Shown here one piece after another: positions 6,373 to 12,558 of a DNA stretch of 23,845 nucleotides (positions are counted from its first letter, which is position 1; every line of letters starts with the position of its first letter). The position numbers and the translations under genes were made by a program. Source of the stretch: a virus. Below the pieces are notes generated by a model, which worked only from the letters and a program-made list of their open reading frames with translations, made no database searches and was not told the origin of the DNA. The stretch covers positions 1 to 23,845 of IMG/VR virus record IMGVR_UViG_3300014501_000074, one strand, 5' to 3'.

Positions 6373-6383
6373 ATTAACCCATC

Positions 6384-6415
6384 AGCCCGTATGGTTCGTC
6401 GCCCAACGGGCTTTT
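6384..6415 (+). terminator. Intrinsic terminator within the rightward operon
   Basis: AGCCCGT (6384-6390) pairs with ACGGGCT (6406-6412) and is followed by TTT. The 7-bp stem encloses a 15-base loop. The next gene of the same strand starts 28 bases later, so this is an internal, possibly leaky or antiterminated, stop. Confidence 0.6.
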
Positions 6416-6442
6416 GAGGTGCCAATCAAAGGAGGATATCAG

Positions 6443-6655
6443 GTGGCCGATGATCTGCCAAACGAAGGTTGGGCCTATTTGCTCAACGCGAGGAAATGGC
6501 ACTACTTCCGCGCCAATGGCCGCTCGCTTTGCGGGAAGTGGTTGCGTTTCGGGAAGAGCGGCGCAGAGCAAGGCAACAATGACAGCGCGGACAACTGCGC
6601 AGCATGTCGGCGCAAGATTCTCACCAATATCGTTCCGCCGAAGGAGGCCGCATGA
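6443..6655 (+). CDS. Hypothetical zinc-binding phage protein
   Basis: 70 residues. The start is taken as GTG 6443 because GGAGG lies seven bases before it; the open frame also extends a few codons further upstream. The protein has NEGWAYLLNARKWHYF, then SLCGKWLRF and DNCAACRRKI. The three Cys in C...CxxC form suggest a small zinc site with an aromatic beta sheet. Stop overlaps the next ATG (GCATGA). Confidence 0.7.
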   Translation: MADDLPNEGWAYLLNARKWHYFRANGRSLCGKWLRFGKSGAEQGNNDSADNCAACRRKILTNIVPPKEAA

Positions 6656-6822
6656 CCGAGAACAGCAAAGACGTAGCCGCCGACATCGCGGCCTTGCTCC
6701 GCGCCCGCCGTCTCTACGCCACCGGGAGCGCGCTGGCGCTGCAAGCCATCGCCCGGGCAACAGCTTGCCGGACGCTCCGTGGACCGCCAGGCGGTCGCGC
6801 AGGGGCATCACAGCCACGATAA
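6652..6822 (+). CDS. Small hypothetical phage protein
   Basis: 56 residues from ATG 6652, overlapping the previous stop. An amphipathic N-terminal helix (DVAADIAALLRARRLYATG) is followed by a Gly/Arg/Pro-rich tail that looks less ordered. No family. The tail could reflect a frame change relative to an ancestor. Confidence 0.5.
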   Translation: MTENSKDVAADIAALLRARRLYATGSALALQAIARATACRTLRGPPGGRAGASQPR

Positions 6823-6857
6823 CGGGGCGACCTGGCACACACACAAAGGATAGCACC

Positions 6858-7238
6858 ATGACAGACCGGGAAAGGGCGACGGGAATGGCCGGCCAGGTTC
6901 AGCTAGCCATCGGAAGCGGGAATTGGGGTCGGAGCGCCATAGTCGATATGCTGGTGGATTTCGCTTCTACGGCGCGGGCTGAAGAGCGCGAGCGGTACGC
7001 CGGCAAAGCCGAGGTCGAGCGCGACGACTACATGCACGCGCTCGACGACATCGCGAACATCATCCGCGCGGTAGACAATCGTTGCATGGTAGCGGATGGG
7101 CCGGTCACGCCAACGCTCAAGGAGATGACACAGGCAGAGATCAGCCGCATCTATGAGCTTGCATGCCTGCCGCAGCAACGCGAGGACGAACGACGCCGAG
7201 CCGAAAGCGACGCCGATGTTGGCGAGTGGCGCATATGA
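6858..7238 (+). CDS. Hypothetical helical phage protein
   Basis: 126 residues from ATG 6858, with AAAGGA nine bases upstream. Mostly helix, with a charged coiled stretch (STARAEERERYAGKAEVERD) and a C-terminal basic/acidic mix. TGA 7236-7238 overlaps the ATG of the HTH gene (ATATGA). No catalytic motif visible. Confidence 0.7.
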   Translation: MTDRERATGMAGQVQLAIGSGNWGRSAIVDMLVDFASTARAEERERYAGKAEVERDDYMHALDDIANIIRAVDNRCMVADGPVTPTLKEMTQAEISRIYELACLPQQREDERRRAESDADVGEWRI

Positions 7239-7429
7239 CGGGTGCAGAGCTAAATGCGTGGAGGAAAAGGATGGGTCTCACGGTCGCCGAGGCGGCCGAA
7301 GCCCTGATGATCTCCCAAACCCGCCTCATCGATAACCTCTACGTCCATGATCGTCCGCCCTCTCACCGTACCTCGGAGATGGCGATCCGCCTTGAAGTAG
7401 CAAGATTCAACGAGAGGGCAAAGTCATGA
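7235..7429 (+). CDS. Small HTH DNA-binding protein
   Basis: 64 residues. MTGAELNAWRKRMGLTVAEA continues AAEALMISQTRLIDNL, the layout of a lambda-repressor-type helix-turn-helix with the turn around LTVAEAAEAL. The C-terminus is short, with no dimerisation or protease domain, so it resembles a Cro or excisionase-sized regulator. Start overlaps the upstream stop and its own stop overlaps the next ATG. Targets could include the palindromes and repeated 10-mers reported here (inference). Confidence 0.7.
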   Translation: MTGAELNAWRKRMGLTVAEAAEALMISQTRLIDNLYVHDRPPSHRTSEMAIRLEVARFNERAKS

Positions 7430-7653
7430 AACTCCCCTACGCTCCCATCGGCCGCAGCTACAGGAATGGGTTCTGGTCCGGTGCCTTTGTCGGGAACGCA
7501 GCGGCCGTTTTCTTCCTGCGCCCCGCCTCATGGTTTACCGTCGTCGCACTTTTATTCGCTGCGGTGGTTCTCGATTTCAGGGCCTCGCTTTGGGAAGCCC
7601 TGGTTTGCGACGCGCCGCAGCCAGAACCCCACGAAGGAGGTGATGCTCGATAA
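7426..7653 (+). CDS. Small membrane protein
   Basis: 75 residues with two hydrophobic stretches, about 16-31 (WSGAFVGNAAAVFFL) and 36-52 (WFTVVALLFAAVVLDF), then an acidic Pro-rich tail. Start overlaps the HTH gene stop (TCATGA). Last recognised gene of the rightward operon. A two-span protein of this size could be a holin-like or inner-membrane accessory protein, but there is no lysis context here. Confidence 0.6.
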   Translation: MKLPYAPIGRSYRNGFWSGAFVGNAAAVFFLRPASWFTVVALLFAAVVLDFRASLWEALVCDAPQPEPHEGGDAR

Positions 7654-7856
7654 CTCCCAACTCCGCGTCGTCGCCTCGGTGCCGGGCAGCGCCAGGAGGC
7701 CAGCCGTTCCATCGCCGCAGGACAGAGCATCGCGAAGTGCTGCGGACGAAGGGACACAGCCGATTAGTCGAGCCAAGCGTAAGCGAATAAGCCGCCCGAG
7801 GCGACGGCTCCGAGGCTCGATCCGCCCGCAGCACGCGCAGGCTAACATAAGATCCG
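7654..7856. other. About 200 bases without a supported gene
   Basis: A GGAGGTG sits against an ATG at 7643, but the frame it opens is Arg/Pro-rich, not protein-like, and runs through a strong terminator. No convincing gene was found on either strand, and no repeat. Confidence 0.5.
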
Positions 7857-7888
7857 GCCCCGTCAGAGCAATCTGGCGGGGCTTTCTT
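7857..7888 (+). terminator. Strong intrinsic terminator of the rightward operon
   Basis: GCCCCG (7857-7862) pairs with CGGGGC (7877-7882), with inner CAGA/TCTG pairing and a GCAA loop, followed by TTTCTT. It separates the rightward operon from the convergent leftward genes. The left half of the stem also contains the stop codon of the small minus-strand gene. Confidence 0.8.
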
Positions 7889-7964
7889 CTTCCACAAGCG
7901 CGTCCGCCGGGACAACGAGCGCCAGGAGCAGAAATAGGCAACAGCCGAGCGCGACCAGGCTCAC
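7863..7964 (-). CDS. Possible signal-anchored small protein, 33 residues
   Basis: GTG 7964 overlaps the upstream TGA (GTGGTGA). The peptide is strongly hydrophobic (LVALGCCLFLLLALVVPADA, residues 3-22) and ends polar. A signal-anchor or one-span membrane protein. It ends inside the convergent terminator stem. Support comes from the coupled start and the hydrophobic content only. Confidence 0.45.
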   Translation of the reverse strand: MSLVALGCCLFLLLALVVPADALVEEESPARLL

Positions 7965-8176
7965 CACAGTTCCGGAATGCCATCATTGAACGGCGCCGGC
8001 TCCGCGTCATAAGCCGCTATCGCTGACTTCGCCTGTGCCCGGGTCCACTTCTTGACCGCATCGCTGGCGTTGCTCCAAACGGGCGATGGTCGTTGACCAC
8101 CATCAAGGTCGGGCACCCTCCAGTGCGTCATGTAAATGGCCTCAGCGACCCGCTCTATGTCGTCGTCGTGGTTCAT
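7961..8176 (-). CDS. Small hypothetical phage protein
   Basis: 71 residues from ATG 8176. It has an acidic start (MNHDDDIERVAEAIYMTHW) and a second helix (DAVKKWTRAQAKSAIAAYDA), a layout seen in many short phage proteins of unknown function. Divergent from the small membrane-protein gene at 8211, with only about 35 bases between the two starts. Confidence 0.7.
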   Translation of the reverse strand: MNHDDDIERVAEAIYMTHWRVPDLDGGQRPSPVWSNASDAVKKWTRAQAKSAIAAYDAEPAPFNDGIPELW

Positions 8177-8210
8177 GGTATATTCCCGTCGTCAAAGGAG
8201 GGCAAATGCC

Positions 8211-8384
8211 ATGGTTTTGATCTGCGAGGTTCTCTTCATCGTCTGCATGTTCCTGTGGCTCCTGACCGCGTTACCCTTCCCGCAGGCTGCGCCCTATAGC
8301 TCGGCGCGGAATTTCCTAGCCTGGTTCGCGGTGCTGTTCCTCGGGCTCATCGTCTTTGTCCAGGCGCCGGGAGCGTTTCGCTAA
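8211..8384 (+). CDS. Small two-span membrane protein on the opposite strand
   Basis: 57 residues from ATG 8211, with a strong AAAGGAGGG upstream. An out-of-frame ATG at 8206 opens only a four-codon peptide. Two hydrophobic spans: about 3-21 (LICEVLFIVCMFLWLLTAL) and 34-52 (FLAWFAVLFLGLIVFVQ). It is an isolated plus-strand gene in a leftward region, and its 3' end overlaps the end of the convergent gene at 8347. Possible holin-like or moron gene; unproven. Confidence 0.55.
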   Translation: MVLICEVLFIVCMFLWLLTALPFPQAAPYSSARNFLAWFAVLFLGLIVFVQAPGAFR

Positions 8385-8643
8385 TCTGTTCGCCGCGCGG
8401 AACGGGTTCGGTATCCGGGTCGAAACCCCGGCGCGCGCCCTCCTGAGTAGCCTCCGCGTTAGCGATGGCTTCCTGAATGGCCATCTCGATCGCCTGGGGA
8501 AGCTTCTCCAGCACATCGGCGATCCGCTTCAAGGAGATCGCTGCCGAGGCGTAGAAAGCGCCGGGATCGATCATGTGGATATCCGGTTCGAGCCGATTCA
8601 CCGTGCCGAGATAGCCTTCGACGCGCTCTTTCTCGCCAGCCAT
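8347..8643 (-). CDS. Hypothetical helical phage protein
   Basis: 98 residues from ATG 8643. The central helix (FYASAAISLKRIADVLEKLP, then QAIEMAIQEAIANAEA) looks like a dimerising coil. The C-terminus is polar and disordered. A parS-like 14-mer lies 23 bases upstream of its start. The last 38 bases overlap the convergent membrane-protein gene. No family recognised. Confidence 0.65.
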   Translation of the reverse strand: MAGEKERVEGYLGTVNRLEPDIHMIDPGAFYASAAISLKRIADVLEKLPQAIEMAIQEAIANAEATQEGARRGFDPDTEPVPRGEQISETLPAPGQRR

Positions 8644-8665
8644 TTCAGTCTCCGTTGTGGGGGTT

Positions 8666-8679
8666 GTTCCGCGTGGAAC
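8666..8679. promoter_or_regulatory. parS-like 14-mer, copy B
   Basis: GTTCCGCGTGGAAC, the exact reverse complement of the 14-mer at 6359. It lies in the 42-base gap between the PP-loop gene stop and the start of the next gene, so it could affect expression of that gene. Confidence 0.5.
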
Positions 8680-8685
8680 CGAGTT

Positions 8686-9474
8686 TCAAACACCGCAAAC
8701 CCCTTCGCACTCGTTGGCGAAGAGATCACCCTGGCGATTTCTTCGCGCCACAATTGCTGCAAAATCGATCTCAACGAGCGGCTGGCAAGACGAATGAAGG
8801 AATAGGCGCCCTCGGAACCGAGCGACATTTGCATTGCTGCGCAGCGCAGTATCGACGCCGCAGGCATACCCAAAATCGGCCGGCGAATTCACCTGGCGAG
8901 AGAGCCACTGCTCTGGCGATTGAAACGCACAATAGACGCATGACGACTTCGGAGCACGTCGGCGATACCGATCCCACAGCCACCTGGCGCAAGCCGCACG
9001 ATCTAGCCGGGCCTCGATCAGCGGCCAACGGTTGACCATGAACGCGACGCCAGCCGGCTTCATCCGATCGGCCTCGTCAATCGAAATGCCGATCCATTGC
9101 TCGACGCTGCCGGGCGCGATGTATGAGCGCGGCCCGGCGCCGAGCAGTCTCCTAACCTCGCGCCGTATCGGCCTAATCTTGAAATTTCGCGTGCATTGGC
9201 GCTTCGCTAAACCCGATCCTTCGACGAAGGCTGGAATGCGCGCCTCATCGTCGCCACCGAGCATTGCCTCGCTCAGTCGCCCGCGCGTCGGCCGATAAAC
9301 CGGAAACGGCAGAACGCCGCAAAGCCATTCGAGGTGCGCGTAAGTTTCGGCACCCTCGTCCTGGGTGTCGGCGAATATCGCGCAGTCCGGCATAGGCCCG
9401 ATCTCGCCATGAGCGGCCATCAGCGCGAGCGTCGTGCTTTGGACTCCTGCACCGAGGGAAAGGACGCGCATCAT
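8686..9474 (-). CDS. PP-loop / PAPS reductase-like phage protein
   Basis: 262 residues. The PP-loop nucleotide site SLGAGVQSTT (6-15) is followed by CAIFADTQDEGAETYAHL. Cys residues in KRQCTRNFKI (~94) and CVYC (~179-182) could hold a metal or Fe-S cluster. The C-terminus is NECEGVCGV. This is the phage form of the phosphoadenosine phosphosulfate reductase superfamily, related in fold to adenylating enzymes such as DndC. A role in sulfate metabolism is unlikely in a phage; nucleic-acid modification is more plausible but unproven. Start overlaps the upstream stop. Confidence 0.8.
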   Translation of the reverse strand: MMRVLSLGAGVQSTTLALMAAHGEIGPMPDCAIFADTQDEGAETYAHLEWLCGVLPFPVYRPTRGRLSEAMLGGDDEARIPAFVEGSGLAKRQCTRNFKIRPIRREVRRLLGAGPRSYIAPGSVEQWIGISIDEADRMKPAGVAFMVNRWPLIEARLDRAACARWLWDRYRRRAPKSSCVYCAFQSPEQWLSRQVNSPADFGYACGVDTALRSNANVARFRGRLFLHSSCQPLVEIDFAAIVARRNRQGDLFANECEGVCGV

Positions 9475-9857
9475 CCCTTCGGCCCCGGACAGGGTTGCGC
9501 CGCCAGGAAGGTATTCCGTCCGTGCCCGCAGTCCTTACATGACCCGTCACTTCCCCATGAATGCTGGCGCTCCTTCCGCTCGCGCTGGAGTTCCTCGATA
9601 CGCTTCCTGATCTCGGCGCTGTCGTCGGCGGCTCTGGCGTTGTCGTTGATCCGCGCTGGTTCTGGCATATCCAAGATGCGGTGGGCGGCTTCAAGCGCGG
9701 CCTCGATGCTTCCGAAGTATGCGATCACCTCCGGGGTGATGACCAGCCGGCGACCACGCGCCACATAGTCCGTCGTCGGATCGACTGCCCTGATCTGCTG
9801 AATCAAATTCTCGATCGCCGCTTCGTCCAAATCGCTTGCTACCTGACCAAACATCAC
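9471..9857 (-). CDS. Hypothetical phage protein with C-terminal Cys cluster
   Basis: 128 residues. ATG at 9857 or 9854; the second overlaps the upstream stop. A helical acidic N-terminus (LDEAAIENLIQQIRAVD) leads to a charged coiled coil (AEIRKRIEELQRERKERQH, ~83-101), then CKDCGHGRN and a final Cys. It sits between the replication initiator and the PP-loop gene, so it may act with DNA replication. Confidence 0.65.
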   Translation of the reverse strand: MMFGQVASDLDEAAIENLIQQIRAVDPTTDYVARGRRLVITPEVIAYFGSIEAALEAAHRILDMPEPARINDNARAADDSAEIRKRIEELQRERKERQHSWGSDGSCKDCGHGRNTFLAAQPCPGPKG

Positions 9858-10681
9858 TCTCCCCCTTCCCTTGCGGCCGCAGCCTGGCTGGCCAGGAGCC
9901 TCTGTCCGTGCAGGTGCTTATCATACCCGTAGCGGTCGATCCAGTTCGGTTCGGTCGCGTTCCGGGCTCGGGCTACCCATTGGATCCACGTTTGATGCCA
10001 ACCTTTTTCATCCCGTGCCGTGTTTCGCCCCTTACCCTCAGTCCAGTATCCGACAAAGAGGTCCGATTGGGTATAGCCGTCAACCTTCGGATACGATCGG
10101 TAGGTCTCCCCGATCCAGTCCATCGACACCGGATATCCAGCCTTCCACCTATACCGCGGCGCGGTTTCTTTCTGACCCATATCGTCAGATATGGGTTCTT
10201 TCTTTCCTTTAACTTTAACTTTGAATGCTTTGCCATCGGGTTCCGTCTGGGTTCCGTCTGGGTTACCCGGTTGCCCCCCCTGCCCGTTAACCTGATCGGA
10301 ACCTGTAGGTTTACCTCTGGGTTCGCTAGGTATTTGATTTTGTTCATTTCCAGATGGCCTGCCACCAAATTTTCCGTTCTCCCGACTCCGCTCCATTCGT
10401 TTAGCGACATCGGCCCATACCGTTTCAAGTTTTTGATTCCGCCAGGAGCGTTCAGAGAGATCAAAAAATCCTTCAATGCGAGGGCGGATTTTGATCCATT
10501 GGCCGGACGATAGCCCGAGTAGGCGTGCCAAATCCTTATTGTTGTCGGGGAAAGGAGTGCAATTGCGGAGCCACGTTTTAGCCAGCAGCTTGGCGTAGGC
10601 CCACTGTTCGGCATTTGAGAGGTGGTCGGTCTTGTTGAAGAAATCGCCCCACCACATAGGCATGCTAGGTAGTTGGCTCAT
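9854..10681 (-). CDS. DUF1376-type phage replication initiator
   Basis: 275 residues. The N-terminus MWWGDFFNKTDHLSNAEQWA continues AYAKLLAKTWLRN, the DUF1376 winged-helix signature of phage O-like initiators. The middle (~100-160) is polar and repeat-coded (PSGNEQNQIPSE, then NPDGTQTEPDGK). The C-terminal ~80 residues (WIGETYRSYP, then WHQTWIQWVARARN) are typical of the family. Start overlaps the dnaB stop (ATGA), so the initiator and helicase are coupled. By analogy with lambda O it would bind an origin, possibly inside its own gene, and recruit the DnaB homologue. Confidence 0.75.
   Translation of the reverse strand: MSQLPSMPMWWGDFFNKTDHLSNAEQWAYAKLLAKTWLRNCTPFPDNNKDLARLLGLSSGQWIKIRPRIEGFFDLSERSWRNQKLETVWADVAKRMERSRENGKFGGRPSGNEQNQIPSEPRGKPTGSDQVNGQGGQPGNPDGTQTEPDGKAFKVKVKGKKEPISDDMGQKETAPRYRWKAGYPVSMDWIGETYRSYPKVDGYTQSDLFVGYWTEGKGRNTARDEKGWHQTWIQWVARARNATEPNWIDRYGYDKHLHGQRLLASQAAAAREGGE
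10175..10275. other. Candidate replication origin inside the initiator gene
   Basis: Three features cluster. A perfect 9-bp hairpin (ACCCATATC-GTCA-GATATGGGT, 10175-10196) is followed by an A/T-rich pyrimidine tract (10197-10232, TTTAACTTTAACTTT core), then two tandem 11-bp copies of GGGTTCCGTCT (10238-10259) and the start of a third. Iterons, a helically phased period and an unwinding tract inside an initiator gene match the layout of the lambda origin. Function is inferred. Confidence 0.45.
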
Positions 10682-12123
10682 ACAGCAAGATTCTCAAAGC
10701 GTTGCCGTTCACCCGACCACGCCGCCGTGACGGTGCCGGTGCGGCCATGGCGGTTTTTGGCGATGATGATCTCGGCCAAGCCGCGCACTCGATCCATGTC
10801 GGAATTCCAGTCAGCTTCGCGCGCTCGGTAGGCTTCTTCGGTGTCGGTAGCGCTTCTTCGCCGGGGGTTGGAGCGCTCGACGTAGTATTCTTCGCGGAAC
10901 AGGAACAGGACAACATCGCTGTCTTGTTCCACGTCGCCAGATTCTCGAAGATCAGAGAGTTGCGGCCGCTTGTCCTCGCGCTGCTCGACCGAACGGTTTA
11001 GCTGGGACAGCACCAATATCGGCACGCCAAGCTCCTTGGCGGTCATCTTGATCATGCTGGTGGCGTCGCCGATCTCCAGGCGCCGGTTCTCCTGCTTCCC
11101 GCCCTGCCGGATAAGCTGGAGGTGGTCGATGATGATCAGTTCGAGGCCAAACCTTCGTTTGTGCCGGCGCGCGCGCTGGCGCATCTGGGCGACGCTGAGG
11201 CGGGGTTGGTCGTCAACGTCTATGGGGAGGGTCGCGAGGTACTGTTGGGCCTCTACCAGCCTTCCCCACTCGTCCGCCGCGATGTTTCCCAAGCGCTGCT
11301 GGTCCGTGGTGATCCCGGAGATACCCGCAAGCCAGCGCTGGGCTAACTCTTCCTTGGTCATTTCGAGGGAGAAGAACAATGATCGTTTGCCGGCCTGGGC
11401 AGCGTTCAGTGCAACGGTCGCGGCGAATGAGGACTTGCCCATAGATGGTCGCGCCCCGAGCACGATCATCTCGCCCGGCGCCATGCCCCGGAGTATCCGA
11501 TCGAGGTCCACAAGGCCGGTCTCGAACAACACGATGCCGCCAGCCTGGTACGCCGCCTCCGCGCGTCGGATCGCGGCATAGGAAACCGAGCCGATGTTCT
11601 CCGGCCCCCCTGACGTAGCGGCCTCGGCGATTTCGAACAGTTTCTGTTCGCCATCCTCGATCACCAACGCAGCGGAACGAGCCGGGTCGACCGTCGCGGC
11701 GTCCCGGATCAGTGCTTGCGCGGCGATCACGATCTCCCGCCGGCGCGCTAGCTCACCTATCGTCTTGGCATAGTCCGGCGCGTTGAGCACGGTAACGACC
11801 GATTGAGCGAGGCGGCTGAGGTAACTCGCGTCAATGCCGTTGGTGATAAAGACCTGGTCGCTCTTGATGATCGGCCACAGGGTCACCGGGTTGGCGCTGC
11901 GACTCTCGGTGATTAGTTGGCCGATGAGGAAGAACAGTCTTCCATGCGCCGGATGCGCGAAGTCCGATGGCACCACGAGGTCTACGACATATTCGTAGGC
12001 CCGGTTGTTGAGCATGATCGCGCCGAGTAGCTGTTGTTCGGCGTCGAAGTTTGAGAGATTGGCGAAAGGATCAGGTGGGCTCTCTTGCCCACGTAGCGGC
12101 GTAATACGGTTTTCGAATGGCAA
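10678..12123 (-). CDS. dnaB: Replicative DNA helicase, DnaB family
   Basis: 481 residues when started at TTG 12123, which has AGGGGGG seven bases upstream. The frame is open further, but that part covers a terminator-bearing RNA and is not protein-like. N-terminal DnaB domain (NFDAEQQLLGAIMLNNRAYE, ~25-45). RecA-like core with Walker A GARPSMGKS (~223-231) and Walker B LELIIIDHL (~328-336), then GDATSMIKMTAKELGVPILV and the LSQLNRSVEQR arginine region. It unwinds DNA ahead of the phage fork as a hexamer. It overlaps the initiator gene downstream. Length is normal for a full phage DnaB. Confidence 0.93.
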   Translation of the reverse strand: MPFENRITPLRGQESPPDPFANLSNFDAEQQLLGAIMLNNRAYEYVVDLVVPSDFAHPAHGRLFFLIGQLITESRSANPVTLWPIIKSDQVFITNGIDASYLSRLAQSVVTVLNAPDYAKTIGELARRREIVIAAQALIRDAATVDPARSAALVIEDGEQKLFEIAEAATSGGPENIGSVSYAAIRRAEAAYQAGGIVLFETGLVDLDRILRGMAPGEMIVLGARPSMGKSSFAATVALNAAQAGKRSLFFSLEMTKEELAQRWLAGISGITTDQQRLGNIAADEWGRLVEAQQYLATLPIDVDDQPRLSVAQMRQRARRHKRRFGLELIIIDHLQLIRQGGKQENRRLEIGDATSMIKMTAKELGVPILVLSQLNRSVEQREDKRPQLSDLRESGDVEQDSDVVLFLFREEYYVERSNPRRRSATDTEEAYRAREADWNSDMDRVRGLAEIIIAKNRHGRTGTVTAAWSGERQRFENLAV

Positions 12124-12156
12124 GTCGCAACCCCCCTGGAAGTTGCTTGCCCAAGC

Positions 12157-12251
12157 TAAAAACGGGGCGGTCACTGAACCGCTGCGCTGCCAGGGTAAGC
12201 TCGTCCCGGTCAATAACTCGCGGAGATCAACCCACGAGCCGTGACCGCCCC
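12157..12251 (-). ncRNA. Putative free-standing small RNA upstream of dnaB
   Basis: Read on the minus strand, GGGGCGGTCAC (12251-12241) pairs perfectly over 11 bp with GTGACCGCCCC (12174-12164), followed by G and TTTTT, an intrinsic terminator. The closed stem holds a long arm (GCTCGT/ACGAGC, 12239-12234 with 12204-12199, extended by GGTTGAT/ATTGACC with two G-U pairs) and a second G/C-rich segment. A promoter-like TTGACC...TGTACT places the transcript start at the first stem base. About 95 nt. No known RNA family was recognised. It could instead be a dnaB leader attenuator. Confidence 0.55.
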
Positions 12252-12260
12252 ATCGAGGGG

Positions 12261-12288
12261 AGTACACCGAGCGCTAAGGGAGGGTCAA
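12261..12288 (-). promoter_or_regulatory. Putative promoter of the small RNA
   Basis: On the minus strand TTGACC (12288-12283), a 16-base spacer and TGTACT (12266-12261). Initiation six to ten bases later falls on the first base of the closing stem. Only four of six -10 bases match consensus. Confidence 0.4.
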
Positions 12289-12306
12289 CGGCAATTAAGA
12301 GGTAGT

Positions 12307-12553
12307 CCACAGCATTTTATTAGGCTGTGGAAAACCTTTCCCTAGTGGGTAGGGGCTGGGCTAACACACTAGATGTTGGTCCCGTCGCCTGGCCGTTTGG
12401 GGGAACGAGCCAGGGCAACCGATGGGCCAGCCTGCAGGGGCGAGGGGCGCTGGCGAATCGACTTATCGCCGGCGCCTTCCCGCTTCCCAAGAGGGGTAAC
12501 CCCTCTGCGGTACGTCTAACGGGGAGTGTGCTGGCGGCTCGACACGCCAGCAC
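12307..12553. other. Array of six hairpins between methyltransferase and dnaB
   Basis: Six consecutive stems in 247 non-coding bases: CCACAGC/GCTGTGG (12307-12330); CTAGTG/CACTAG (12342-12372); CCTGGCCGTT pairing with a bulged partner (12388-12414); GGCGCTGGCGA with TCGCCGGCGCC (12446-12476, one G-U on the plus strand); AGAGGGG/CCCCTCT with a TAA loop (12490-12506); GTGCTGGCG/CGCCAGCAC (12528-12553). The fourth and third stems pair better as plus-strand RNA. No open frame is convincing. Candidates are a structured RNA or a replication or strand-initiation site. Confidence 0.55.
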
Positions 12554-12558
12554 CATCT

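Noticed and set aside
7643-8026. Frame starting at an ATG beside GGAGGTG
   Set aside because: The ribosome site is too close to the ATG, the product is Arg/Pro-rich, and the frame crosses a strong terminator.
12164-12251. tRNA-like reading of the small RNA (7-bp end stem)
   Set aside because: No D-arm, anticodon arm or T-loop consensus fits; the terminator U run explains the 3' end better.
12124-12267. N-terminal extension of DnaB (48 residues)
   Set aside because: It covers the stem and U run of the putative small RNA, is not DnaB-like, and a ribosome site precedes TTG 12123.
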